DNA from: Faecalibacterium langellae
GTDB taxonomy: Bacteria > Bacillota > Clostridia > Oscillospirales > Ruminococcaceae
Length of the DNA: 64,000 bases
NCBI RefSeq assembly: GCF_002549775.1
Contig: NZ_NMTR01000004.1
Location: 186,001 to 250,000 of the forward strand
Reading direction: 5' to 3'
Shown: piece by piece, positions 19,286 to 26,997 of the stretch
Layout of the letters: each line of letters starts with the position of its first letter
Numbering within the stretch: the first letter of the stretch is position 1
Translations under genes and position numbers: made by a program
The notes under the pieces: generated by a model
Databases searched by the model: none
Told to the model about the DNA's origin: nothing
Seen by the model: only the letters and a program-made list of their open reading frames with translations

Positions 19286-19873
19286 TTATTCCAGTTCCGG
19301 CTCAGCCTGTTCAAAATCGTACTCGTCAAAGTCTTCTTCTTCGGAAGGAATGGCTTCGGCCACCTCGTTTTCGGCGCGCTTTTTCAGCCGGGTGAGGAAC
19401 TCCTCCGCCGGGATGCCGCTCTGGCTGGGGGAAAGGTCCGGGGCCGGGTGGCCATCCGGCAGGTGGGCACCAAAGGCCGGAACAAAGAAGAACTTGCGCA
19501 CGATGAAGATCAGCGCGATGGCCCCCACGCTGAGCAGATTTTCCAGCGCGGAGTCATGCCCCACCACCAGATGCCGGGCGATGGCGTACAGCAGCACTTC
19601 CAGGCTGCTGCCGGGGCTGTGCTTGGCCAGCATCTTGATGAACTCGATGCCAATGACGATGTCGAGACTGCGTTCCAGAAAGCTGCGGATCTCCACCTCG
19701 TTGCCGTCGATCAACAGGCCCGGCATCCACTTGATGAGCGGCACGGCACTGAGCAGCAGGCCGACGAGCACAAGGCCCGAGAGCAGGATCTCCAGCAGGC
19801 TGGACGCCTGAATGATGCGGTTGCGCAGTTTGGTGCGCCAGCGGCTTTCCACATGAGAAGAAGGATGGTCCAT
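19286..19873 (-). CDS. PsiE-like membrane protein
   Basis: 195 residues. It shows a hydrophobic helix (LLEILLSGLVLVGLLLSAVPLI), then EIRSFLERSLDIVIGIEFIKMLAKHSPGS-type segments and LLSVGAIALIFIVRKFFF. The C-terminus is acidic (EEEDFDEYDFEQAEPELE). Arrangement and the central LDIVIGIEFIKML stretch resemble the phosphate-starvation-inducible PsiE family. The next gene upstream on the same strand is a PstS-like protein, which makes a phosphate link plausible but unproven. It has its own consensus-like promoter. The acidic tail is unusual for the family. Confidence 0.6.
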   Translation of the reverse strand: MDHPSSHVESRWRTKLRNRIIQASSLLEILLSGLVLVGLLLSAVPLIKWMPGLLIDGNEVEIRSFLERSLDIVIGIEFIKMLAKHSPGSSLEVLLYAIARHLVVGHDSALENLLSVGAIALIFIVRKFFFVPAFGAHLPDGHPAPDLSPSQSGIPAEEFLTRLKKRAENEVAEAIPSEEEDFDEYDFEQAEPELE

Positions 19874-19929
19874 AACGTGTTCTCCTTTTCGGCAATCTGC
19901 TGCAAAATGTTCGACGGCTAGCTGACTTT

Positions 19930-19958
19930 ATTGTAGCAGAAATGCAGAACGGTGTCAA
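19930..19958 (-). promoter_or_regulatory. Sigma-A promoter of the PsiE-like gene
   Basis: Minus strand TTGACA, 17-nt spacer, TACAAT, about 60 bases before the ATG. I see no Pho box-like repeats. Confidence 0.75.
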
Positions 19959-19978
19959 TCGACGGCGAGACAGCAAAA

Positions 19979-20010
19979 AAGGCTTCCCTCGGCGGGGAGG
20001 GAAGCCTTTC
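19979..20010 (-). terminator. Terminator of the PstS-like operon
   Basis: AAGGCTTCCCTC / GAGGGAAGCCTT stem with T residues following on the minus strand. Confidence 0.85.
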
Positions 20011-20032
20011 GGTGAAAATATGCCGCTGCGGG

Positions 20033-21034
20033 TCAGTTTGCAGTGCTTTCCGTGGTTTGCGGGCCCACCGCTACATAGCCGGACTTCTGGATGCAGTTCT
20101 GCCCGGCGTCGGTGTCCAGCCAGTCATAGAGCTGGCGCTCCGGGCTGTCGGCGGCGGCGTCTGCGTGGAGAACAGCGTAGAATTCGTTGCACAGCGGGTA
20201 TTTCTCGCTGGCAATGGTGTCGTTGGAAGGCTCGACTCCATCCACGGCCAGCAGCCGCAGGCCGGGCTGGGAGTACATCTGGTCGATGTAGTAATACACC
20301 GAAAAGCCGATGGCGTTGGCGCTGTTGTTGTAGGCGGCAAGGCTGTCCACCAGTTCGCCCATAGCGGTGGGAGCCAGTTCGGTGGGCGGGTCCATCAGTT
20401 CGCCGCCCTGAATGAGCAGCTTTTTGAATAGGGTCTGGCTGCCGGAGTCCTCGCTGCGCTGGAAGGCTACGATGTCGAGATCATCGCCGCCGACCTCCTT
20501 CCAGTTGGTGATCTTACCGGCGTAGATGTCCTTCAGCTGCTGCCGGGTCAGGCTCTTGACCGGGTTTTCTTCATTAACGATGAACACCAGCGCATCCCGG
20601 CCGATGGGCTTCTGCTCCAGCTGAGCGTCGGCTTCCTTCAGCTCATCCTTCACGTAATCCGGCGCTTCGTATACCACCAGCATCCTGGCGGTGTAATCCT
20701 CATCCGGGTACAGGCCGAAGCTCTCCCACGCATAGGCGGTGGTGGAGACCGAAATAGCGCTCTGGGCGGCTTCCAGGTCGATGCCGGTCGTGTCGGCCAT
20801 CATCTGAGCCATCAGCGGGATGCAGGCCGTGCTGCCGTCCAGCTTGGGGAAGTCCTCCACGGCAAACAGGCTGACGGGCGGCACTTCGCTCACCGAGGAA
20901 GCGGGCGCTTCCGGTGCGGCAGAAGCACTGCTGGCGGGTGCATCCGAACCCTTGCAGGCGGTAAGAACGCCCGCCGCCGAGCAGGCGGCTAGGCCCAGCA
21001 GAAAGCTGCGGCGGGTGATTTTTGCGTTTTTCAT
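20033..21034 (-). CDS. PstS-like phosphate-type substrate-binding lipoprotein
   Basis: 333 residues. ITRRSFLLG followed by a hydrophobic stretch and LTAC gives a lipoprotein signal with a twin-arginine-like motif. A Ser/Ala/Pro-rich linker (residues about 38-60) leads into the periplasmic-binding-like domain. That domain has NPVKSLTRQQLKDIYAGKITNW, a signature of PstS-like proteins, and QRSEDSGSQTLF for anion binding. Start 21034 has GGGAGGGA upstream. It follows the propeller-like lipoprotein gene by 23 bases. No pstC/A/B permease genes are here, so it may be a sensor or an orphan receptor. Confidence 0.85.
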   Translation of the reverse strand: MKNAKITRRSFLLGLAACSAAGVLTACKGSDAPASSASAAPEAPASSVSEVPPVSLFAVEDFPKLDGSTACIPLMAQMMADTTGIDLEAAQSAISVSTTAYAWESFGLYPDEDYTARMLVVYEAPDYVKDELKEADAQLEQKPIGRDALVFIVNEENPVKSLTRQQLKDIYAGKITNWKEVGGDDLDIVAFQRSEDSGSQTLFKKLLIQGGELMDPPTELAPTAMGELVDSLAAYNNSANAIGFSVYYYIDQMYSQPGLRLLAVDGVEPSNDTIASEKYPLCNEFYAVLHADAAADSPERQLYDWLDTDAGQNCIQKSGYVAVGPQTTESTAN

Positions 21035-21057
21035 AAGAAGTCCCTCCCAAGTTGGGC

Positions 21058-22683
21058 TCAATAACCCAGTTCGTCATCGGAATTGATGGAAGAAAAGATG
21101 CTCTGGCAGAAAAGCCAATTGCCGTCGGTGTCCATCCAGCCGTAGTAGAAGCCGCGCTGCGCCACGAACACATGGTCGGGCAGGTGGTTCAGGCTGTTGG
21201 CGTAATAGCTGTAGCAGCTGCCGAGGCCGCTGAGTACCACGTTGCCGTTTTCGTCCAGCACGTCGCACAGCGAGCCGCTGTTGCTGAGGGTGTCGGAAAC
21301 GCCGCAATACAGCGGACGGCCCTCCGGGGTGGCGGTGAGGTAGTTCAGGGCGTAGTATTTGCTCTGCAGATGGGTCAGGTCGGAGACAAGGCCCTCGGGG
21401 CCGTAGACGCGGGTGGCGGTGGTCTCGTAGTTGTCGTTGTTCCGCAGTTCCAGCCAGACGTAGCCGTTGCCCGCGCTGTCCATCATCACGCTCTGCTGGT
21501 TCTCCACCGGCTCCACGGTGGTATCTGTGATGATCTTGCCGGTGTCGGTGTCATAGACCCGCAGGCTGCCGTTTTTGGCATAGAGGGCGATGGTGTTGTC
21601 CGTGACACTGCAGGCATACAGCGGCGTCACCTCGCCGGTCTCAAGGTCGTGCAGGTCATAGCCGTAATCACCGGTGGTGCGCCAGGTGACCACAGAACCC
21701 GGGAAATAATGGCTGGGCATGTCCTCAAAGGTGCTGATGACCCCGCGGTCCTCGGTGGTCATGTCCCGCAGCTCGTACCGGCCATCGTCGGTGACAAAGC
21801 ACGCCGTGCCGTTGCCGCAGGTCTGGGTGTAGCCCGTAAAACTTTCACCGGTGGTGGGATTATAAAGCATCTGGTCCACCGGTGCACCGTCGGCGTGGTA
21901 GGTATCCAGTTCCACCCAGTCGGTCAGCTCATCGGGCGAATAGGAAATGCGGTAAGCGGTGGAGGTGTCGGCTCCATACACCTGCGTGCCGTCTTTCGTC
22001 AGAACGATGACCCAGCTGTGCAGGGAGGTGTCATCGTCCCATTCGTCGTCGGCAAGGTCGGCCGGGCGGGCGTAGCAGGTATAGACGAGGCGGTCACCGC
22101 ACACGACGCAGGCGTATGCGCCCTCCGGTACGGGCAGGCTTTCGCCGGTGGCCGGGTCGATGACCTGACAGGTGCCATAGCCGCTGTAGCCGTCCTGATA
22201 TTCGCCGTTGACCAGCCGGCTTTCCTGCAGCACCAGCAGGCCGTTCTGCAGGGTGGCACTCTGTTCGCCGTCAAAGGCCAGCACTTCAGTGCCGTCCTTA
22301 TCATAGAGGGCGCTGCGGCGTCCGCCCCGGCCGGTGGGGTCCGACCAGCTGCGGAACCAGTAATCCGTCTCGCCGGTGACGACATCCTGCAGAAGGGTTA
22401 CATTTTCACTGCGGGCAGACTGGTACAGCACCTTGCTGCCGCAGAGGATGGCGGTGCTGCTGCCGGCACGGTCGTAGCCGTAGAGCGCCCGCAGCTGGCC
22501 GTCGTCCAGCCGGGAGGCGTCGTACAGCGGCTTGCCGCTTGAGTCGGTGGGGACCGAGGCCGACGATGCCGGTTTGCTGGAAGCGGGAGGCAGCACGGCG
22601 CACCCGCAGCCCAGCGCGAGACTGAGCGAGACGCACACGGCGGCGCAGCCGATGCGGTTCATCTGGGAAGAAAAGCGTTTCAT
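21058..22683 (-). CDS. Lipoprotein with predicted beta-propeller-like repeats
   Basis: 541 residues. The signal peptide ends in a lipobox-like LALGCGC around residues 22-28, followed by a Ser/Pro/Ala-rich linker. The rest has many short repeated beta strands (YDKDGTEVLAF, YDLHDLETGEVTPLYA, LRVYDTDTGKIITD, DENGNVVLSG), typical of propeller or DUF5050-like surface proteins, and YYGWMDTDGNWLF near the end. The ORF extends upstream into the MATE gene, but ATG 22683 fits the signal peptide and has GGAGTGATC before it. First gene of an operon with the PstS-like protein. Ligand unknown. Confidence 0.78.
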   Translation of the reverse strand: MKRFSSQMNRIGCAAVCVSLSLALGCGCAVLPPASSKPASSASVPTDSSGKPLYDASRLDDGQLRALYGYDRAGSSTAILCGSKVLYQSARSENVTLLQDVVTGETDYWFRSWSDPTGRGGRRSALYDKDGTEVLAFDGEQSATLQNGLLVLQESRLVNGEYQDGYSGYGTCQVIDPATGESLPVPEGAYACVVCGDRLVYTCYARPADLADDEWDDDTSLHSWVIVLTKDGTQVYGADTSTAYRISYSPDELTDWVELDTYHADGAPVDQMLYNPTTGESFTGYTQTCGNGTACFVTDDGRYELRDMTTEDRGVISTFEDMPSHYFPGSVVTWRTTGDYGYDLHDLETGEVTPLYACSVTDNTIALYAKNGSLRVYDTDTGKIITDTTVEPVENQQSVMMDSAGNGYVWLELRNNDNYETTATRVYGPEGLVSDLTHLQSKYYALNYLTATPEGRPLYCGVSDTLSNSGSLCDVLDENGNVVLSGLGSCYSYYANSLNHLPDHVFVAQRGFYYGWMDTDGNWLFCQSIFSSINSDDELGY

Positions 22684-22765
22684 ACGATCACTCCTTGTCA
22701 ATGCAGAGGAACCGAAAAGCATTCTTGTAAATGGGAAAAATCCCGATTCAATTATAATACGAAAC

Positions 22766-22803
22766 AGCCGCGCTTTCCATTGCAGGAAAACGCGGCTGTT
22801 GAT
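22766..22803 (-). terminator. Terminator of the MATE gene
   Basis: ACAGCCGCG plus TTTTCC-type arms pair with the complement CGCGGCTGT across a short loop, just past the MATE stop on the minus strand. Confidence 0.8.
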
Positions 22804-22823
22804 TACAGTTTGGTGACAAGCGT

Positions 22824-24206
22824 TCAGGACGCCGTTTTGGCGTGCTCGGCGTCGTCCATCCGGCCCAGCTGGTTCAGGAACGCCAGCAGGAAGGGCACCG
22901 AGACGAGGAAGGTGAGCACATCCGCAATGGGCTGGCAGATCTCCACGCCCACAAGGCCGTGGGTGCGGGGCAGCAGGAGAATGAGCGGGATGAAGAACAC
23001 GCCCTGGCGGCAGCAGGCCAGGAAGGTGGCGCGCCCGGCCTTGCCCACGCTCTGGAAGGTCATGTTCGCCACAACGATGACCGGCTGCAGCAGCACGGCC
23101 AGACACTGGTAATGGAAGGCGGGCAGGGCGATGGCCGTCACCTCCGGGTCGTCGCGGAACAGCCGGATGAGGGCATCACCGTTCAGCCAGCACAGGCCCA
23201 CCAGCACCACCAGCATACAGAAGGCCGCACCTACCGTAAAGATGGCCGCCTGCCGCACCCGGCGGTACTTGCGGGCACCATAATTGAAGGACGCCACCGG
23301 CTGCAGGCCCTGCCCGACACCGATGGCCACCGAGATGATGAACATGAAGATGCGGGAGACGATGCTCATGCCGGCCACGGCGGCGTCGCCGTAGCTGCGG
23401 GCGGCAATGTTCAGCAGCATACCGCCGATGCTCTGCAGGCCCTGGCGGCCGAAGCTGGGCGCGCCGCCGATCAAAATCATGCCGAACTCCCGGGCTTCAC
23501 GGGTGACGGCGGTGATGCGGAACTGGCTGACTGTTTTGCCCCGCAGGAACATGGACAGCAGGATGCCAAAGCTGATGGTCTGGCTGAGGGCGGTGGCGAT
23601 GCCCGCACCGGCGGTGCCGAGGCCGAAGCCGAACATGAAGACGGGGTCCAGCACGATGTTCAGCACGCCGCCGGTGACTAGGCCGATCATGGCAAAGCTG
23701 GCCTTGCCCTCATAGCGCAGGATGTTGTTCATCACAAGGCTGGAGATCATCAGCGGGGCCGCGATAAGGATGGGCCGCGCATAGGCACAGGCGTGGGGCA
23801 GAATGGTGGACGTGCTGCCCAGCAGCATCATGAAGCCGGGCAGGGTCGCAAGGCCGATGACGGCCAGCACCACGCCGACGGCCAGTGCCGTAAAAAAGCT
23901 GGTGGAAGCAAAACGGGTGGCGGCCTCGGTGTTGCGGCTGCCCAGGCTGCGGCTGATGATGGTGCCGGAGCCGTGGCCCAGCGTGAAGCCCAGCGCCTGA
24001 ATGATGGCCATCAGGCTGGAGACCACGCCCACCGCGCCGGACGCGCTGGTGGAGATCTGGCCCACAAAGAAGGTGTCGGCCAGGTTGTAGATGCTGGTGA
24101 TGAGCATACTTAAAATGGTGGGAGCCGCCAGCCCTAAGATCAGCTTGGGGATGGGCGTCTCGGTCATCTTTTTATATTGCCGGATGTTGAGTTCATCGGA
24201 TGTCAT
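22824..24206 (-). CDS. MATE family multidrug efflux transporter
   Basis: 460 residues with about 12 predicted helices in two similar halves. The N-terminal half has IPKLILGLAAPTILSMLITSIYNLADTFFVG, the usual MATE start, and GHGSGTIISRSLG. The second half has GVGQGLQPVASFNYGARKY, another family hallmark. It exports cationic drugs or metabolites by Na+ or H+ antiport. GGAGG lies 8 bases before the ATG. The 5' UTR carries a terminator-like hairpin that may act as an attenuator. The partial MATE at the window start is a separate gene. Confidence 0.93.
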   Translation of the reverse strand: MTSDELNIRQYKKMTETPIPKLILGLAAPTILSMLITSIYNLADTFFVGQISTSASGAVGVVSSLMAIIQALGFTLGHGSGTIISRSLGSRNTEAATRFASTSFFTALAVGVVLAVIGLATLPGFMMLLGSTSTILPHACAYARPILIAAPLMISSLVMNNILRYEGKASFAMIGLVTGGVLNIVLDPVFMFGFGLGTAGAGIATALSQTISFGILLSMFLRGKTVSQFRITAVTREAREFGMILIGGAPSFGRQGLQSIGGMLLNIAARSYGDAAVAGMSIVSRIFMFIISVAIGVGQGLQPVASFNYGARKYRRVRQAAIFTVGAAFCMLVVLVGLCWLNGDALIRLFRDDPEVTAIALPAFHYQCLAVLLQPVIVVANMTFQSVGKAGRATFLACCRQGVFFIPLILLLPRTHGLVGVEICQPIADVLTFLVSVPFLLAFLNQLGRMDDAEHAKTAS

Positions 24207-24232
24207 GAAAGGACCTCCTTCTTTTTATAGGA

Positions 24233-24264
24233 TGCGAAAACCGCCCTGTGTGACAAAGGGCGGC
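24233..24264 (-). promoter_or_regulatory. Possible attenuator hairpin in the MATE leader
   Basis: In the minus-strand transcript CCGCCCT pairs with AGGGCGG around a 9-nt loop and is followed by TTTT. It lies between the promoter and the ribosome-binding site. An earlier hairpin GGTGC/GCACC sits just upstream. Confidence 0.5.
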
Positions 24265-24300
24265 GGATGATTCTGGCGGGTGCACGGAGCACCGGCACAT

Positions 24301-24329
24301 AGTATAACGCAGCTGCGGCGAAAAGTCGA
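24301..24329 (-). promoter_or_regulatory. Sigma-A promoter of the MATE gene
   Basis: Minus strand TCGACT, 17-nt spacer, TATACT, giving a leader of about 90 nt. The remaining bases up to 24436 hold nothing else I can recognise. Confidence 0.6.
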
Positions 24330-24436
24330 GAGCCCCGGAAACAGAAAAATGCACGCTTTGGGCCGGTCGAGCGGGAGAAAAACCACCCGAAAGGGCAGAG
24401 CTTTTTGTCAGTTTTGCTAAAGGATGGTCGAATTAC

Positions 24437-24465
24437 TTGTGAAAAATCACGATATGTGGTATCAT
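24437..24465 (+). promoter_or_regulatory. Sigma-A promoter of the lectin gene
   Basis: TTGTGA, 17-nt spacer, TATCAT, about 100 bases before the start codon. Confidence 0.6.
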
Positions 24466-24572
24466 TTACCATGAGGAGAACAAAGAGGCCTGCACGCTGG
24501 TGCAGGCACCGGACAATATGGGCGGCCGCCGCAGGCAGAGCAGGGCCGGCCATGAACCATAGGGAGGAAAAA

Positions 24573-25409
24573 ATGATGAAAACTGTCGCACAGACCGTGA
24601 TCGAAGCCGATCACTTTTACACCATCGCCGCGCACACCGGCAACGTCATCCAGGCTGTGGAGGGCGCGAAGGAAGGCGGCACCGTTCGTCTGGGCAAGTA
24701 TGAGCACAAGCCCGAGCAGGAGTGGAGTTTCGTCCGCGTGGGCGACGGCGTCTACCGCATCCGCAACCGCGCTTCCGGCAAGCTGCTGGACCTGACCATG
24801 ACCGGCACCGCCAACGGCACCTGGCTGCATCTGTGGGAGGATGTGGGCGGCACCTCCCAGATGTGGAGCGTCCAGCCCACCCCAGAAGGCACCGTGCGCC
24901 TGCGCTCGTCCTGGGCCGGCGGCAAGTGTGTGGACACTGTGGGCATGGGGGCCGCTGTGGGCACCGTGCTGCAGATCTGGCAGGAAGTGCCCGGCGCAGA
25001 GGACCAGCTGTGGACCATCAATGAGGTGAAGGAGCGCGCAAAGCGTGCCGCCGCCAAGAAGGCTGAGGAGCCTGCCGTGGAAGCTGCGGAAGCTGCCCCC
25101 GCCGAGGAAAAGGCCCCGGCTAAAAAGCCTGCCGCCCGCAAGCCCCGCACCACCAAGAAGGCAGCCGCCAAGGCGGAAGAACCGAAGGCAGAGGAAACTG
25201 TGAAGACCGAAGCAACTCCGGTGGAAAAGCCCGCAAAGCCTGCCCGCAAGACTGCCGCCAAGAAGACCACAAAGGCGGCTGCCAAGGCAGAAACGGCCGA
25301 AGCCGCTCCCGCCGCAAAGGCCGAGGCACCCGCAGAGGAAAAGCCTGCAGCAGAGAAGCCCAAGCGCAAGTGCGCACCCCGCAAGAAGGCCGTGAAGGAA
25401 ACGGTCTGA
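24573..25409 (+). CDS. Ricin-type beta-trefoil lectin domain fused to a histone H1-like Lys/Ala/Pro tail
   Basis: 278 residues. Residues 10-150 form a ricin B-type beta-trefoil with three QxW motifs (Q49-W51, Q96-W98, Q145-W147), normally a carbohydrate-binding fold. Residues about 155-278 are a low-complexity tail of Lys, Ala, Glu and Pro (KAPAKKPAARKPRTTKKA, then KCAPRKK near the end), like bacterial histone H1-like DNA-binding tails. No signal peptide is visible, so it should be cytoplasmic. Starts at 24573 or 24576 both fit the AGGGAGGA site. It has its own promoter and terminator. The role is unknown. Confidence 0.85.
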   Translation: MMKTVAQTVIEADHFYTIAAHTGNVIQAVEGAKEGGTVRLGKYEHKPEQEWSFVRVGDGVYRIRNRASGKLLDLTMTGTANGTWLHLWEDVGGTSQMWSVQPTPEGTVRLRSSWAGGKCVDTVGMGAAVGTVLQIWQEVPGAEDQLWTINEVKERAKRAAAKKAEEPAVEAAEAAPAEEKAPAKKPAARKPRTTKKAAAKAEEPKAEETVKTEATPVEKPAKPARKTAAKKTTKAAAKAETAEAAPAAKAEAPAEEKPAAEKPKRKCAPRKKAVKETV

Positions 25410-25425
25410 GCCTGACCGAGAAAAG

Positions 25426-25466
25426 CAATGCCCGCCGTGTTTCGAAAAATGCGGCGGGCATTTTTG
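25426..25466. terminator. Terminator between the lectin and Crp/Fnr genes
   Basis: AATGCCCGCCG / CGGCGGGCATT stem with T5 on the plus side. It lies between converging genes, with a weaker T run on the minus side. Confidence 0.85.
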
Positions 25467-25482
25467 TGCCTTTGCAGCGGAG

Positions 25483-26133
25483 TCATTCCGGCAGTTCGTT
25501 CAGCCGGAAGTGGTTCTTTTCAAATTCCAGCAGGCCTTCGTCCCGCATTTTGCACAGCTCTTTGGAGAGGGCGCTGCGGTCCAGGTTGAGGTAATCGGCC
25601 ATCTGCTGGCGGTTGAAGGGCACGTCGAACTCCAGCCCGCCCGCCTTTGCCGCCTGCGCGGAAAAGTAGGTCAGCAGGCGGCCGCGTACCGTTTTGGGTG
25701 TGGTGCAGAAGATGCGCTGGGAAAGGCTCAGGCTCTTGCGCATGGAAACGGCCAGCAGGTTGCGCAGCAGAGTATCCCGCACAGCGGGGGACACTCTGGC
25801 GTCGGAAAGGACACGGGTGCTCAGCAGCAGCACGGTGCAGTCCTCGGCGGCAACGGCATCCACCATCAGTGCGTCGCCGCAGAAGGCGTAGGTCTCCGCG
25901 AAGGCCTGCCCGGCGGAAATGCTGCTCAGGATGCTTTTGGTGCCCCAGAGGTCGAGGTTCTCGATGTGGACGGTGCCCTGCACCACCACGCCGATCTCCT
26001 GCACCCGGCTCCCGGCGCGGAAAATGACGGTGTGCTTTGCAAATGTTTTCTGCCGCAGCAGCCCGGCGGCAGCAAGGGCATCCAGATCAGCCGGCGAAAG
26101 GCCCTGGAACAAAGGCGAAGGAACAAGTTTCAT
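25483..26133 (-). CDS. Crp/Fnr family transcriptional regulator
   Basis: 216 residues. The N-terminal cyclic-nucleotide-binding-like barrel runs to about residue 115. A dimerisation helix and a C-terminal winged HTH follow (FNRQQMADYLNLDRSALSKELCKM at about 170-195). There is no N-terminal cysteine cluster, so it is not an oxygen-sensing [4Fe-4S] FNR; the ligand is unknown. It is divergent from a ferredoxin gene with a 17-bp palindrome between them. In anaerobes such regulators often control nitrosative-stress genes such as hcp, but no hcp is seen here. Confidence 0.9.
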   Translation of the reverse strand: MKLVPSPLFQGLSPADLDALAAAGLLRQKTFAKHTVIFRAGSRVQEIGVVVQGTVHIENLDLWGTKSILSSISAGQAFAETYAFCGDALMVDAVAAEDCTVLLLSTRVLSDARVSPAVRDTLLRNLLAVSMRKSLSLSQRIFCTTPKTVRGRLLTYFSAQAAKAGGLEFDVPFNRQQMADYLNLDRSALSKELCKMRDEGLLEFEKNHFRLNELPE

Positions 26134-26177
26134 GAAAAAATCCTCGTTTCGTGGTTATGGCAACCGAAGCTTTGGCC

Positions 26178-26194
26178 TGATTATAGTATACTCA
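26178..26194. promoter_or_regulatory. Candidate Crp/Fnr operator (17-bp palindrome) over divergent -10 boxes
   Basis: TGATTATAGTATACTCA is an inverted repeat of form TGAnTATAnTATAnTCA with one mismatched pair. It covers the minus-strand -10 TATAAT (26180-26185) and a plus-strand TATACT (26187-26192). That placement suggests repression or autoregulation. Confidence 0.55.
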
Positions 26195-26208
26195 GTTCAT
26201 CAAAGCAA
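26180..26208 (-). promoter_or_regulatory. Promoter of the Crp/Fnr regulator gene
   Basis: Minus strand TTGCTT, 17-nt spacer, TATAAT. The palindrome overlaps its -10. Confidence 0.6.
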
Positions 26209-26221
26209 GGAGGACTTTCCC

Positions 26222-26944
26222 ATGATCCGCAAAATCATTCATATAGACGAAGAAAAATGCAACGGCTGCGGGGCCTGTGTCACCGCCTGCCATGAAGGAG
26301 CCATCGGCCTTGTAAACGGCAAGGCAAAGCTTATGCGGGACGACTACTGCGACGGCTTTGGCGACTGCCTGCCCGGCTGCCCCACCGGTGCCATCACCTT
26401 CACCGAGCGCGAAGCCGCCGCCTACGACGAGCAGGCCGTGCTGGAGAACAAGCAGAAAAAGGCAGCGGCTGCCGCCGAAAAGCCTGCCGCTCCGGCCTTC
26501 CACGGCTGCCCGGGCAGCGCCATGCGCAAGTTCCACCGGGAGCAGGCAGCCGCACCCGCTGCCGCTGCACCGCTGCAGTCCCAGCTGGCGCAGTGGCCCT
26601 GCCAGATCAAGCTGGTGCCGGTGAACGCGCCCTATTTTGACGGTGCCAAGCTGCTCATCGCCGCCGACTGCACCGCCTATGCCTACGCGAACATCCACGA
26701 GGAGTTCATGAAGGGCCATGTCACCCTCATCGGCTGTCCGAAGCTGGACGCCGTGGATTACAGCGAAAAGCTGACCGAGATCATCCGTAACAATGACATC
26801 AAGAGCGTGACCGTGCTGCGCATGGAGGTGCCCTGCTGCGGTGGGCTGGAACATGCCGCCGTCACGGCCCTGAAGAACAGCGGCAAGTTCATCCCGTGGA
26901 ATGTGGTGACCTTCTCCACCGACGGGCGCATCCTGGACCGGTAA
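26222..26944 (+). CDS. Ferredoxin-domain protein (2x[4Fe-4S], hcp-associated type)
   Basis: 240 residues. Cys13, Cys16, Cys19 and Cys23 form a standard [4Fe-4S] motif (CNGCGACVTAC). The second set is irregular: Cys43, Cys49 and Cys53 (CDGFGDCLPGCP). An Ala-rich linker and a C-terminal domain of about 130 residues follow, with further cysteines (FHGCPGS, VPCCGG). I recall this architecture beside Crp-type regulators and hydroxylamine reductase in anaerobes. ATG 26222 has AAGGAGG 8 bases upstream. It is divergent from the Crp/Fnr gene and presumably controlled by it. Confidence 0.82.
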   Translation: MIRKIIHIDEEKCNGCGACVTACHEGAIGLVNGKAKLMRDDYCDGFGDCLPGCPTGAITFTEREAAAYDEQAVLENKQKKAAAAAEKPAAPAFHGCPGSAMRKFHREQAAAPAAAAPLQSQLAQWPCQIKLVPVNAPYFDGAKLLIAADCTAYAYANIHEEFMKGHVTLIGCPKLDAVDYSEKLTEIIRNNDIKSVTVLRMEVPCCGGLEHAAVTALKNSGKFIPWNVVTFSTDGRILDR

Positions 26945-26952
26945 TTGATAAG

Positions 26953-26997
26953 AAACACAAAAAGAGCAGACGCATCGCGTCTGCTCTTTTTGTGTTT
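26953..26997. terminator. Bidirectional terminator
   Basis: A 21-bp stem, AAACACAAAAAGAGCAGACG with its complement, around a 3-nt loop. It ends the ferredoxin gene and the converging membrane-anchored protein gene. Confidence 0.92.

Noticed and set aside
21058-23106. Extended start of the propeller-like lipoprotein at 23106
   Set aside because: The extension overlaps the MATE gene and its terminator and would bury the lipoprotein signal peptide.
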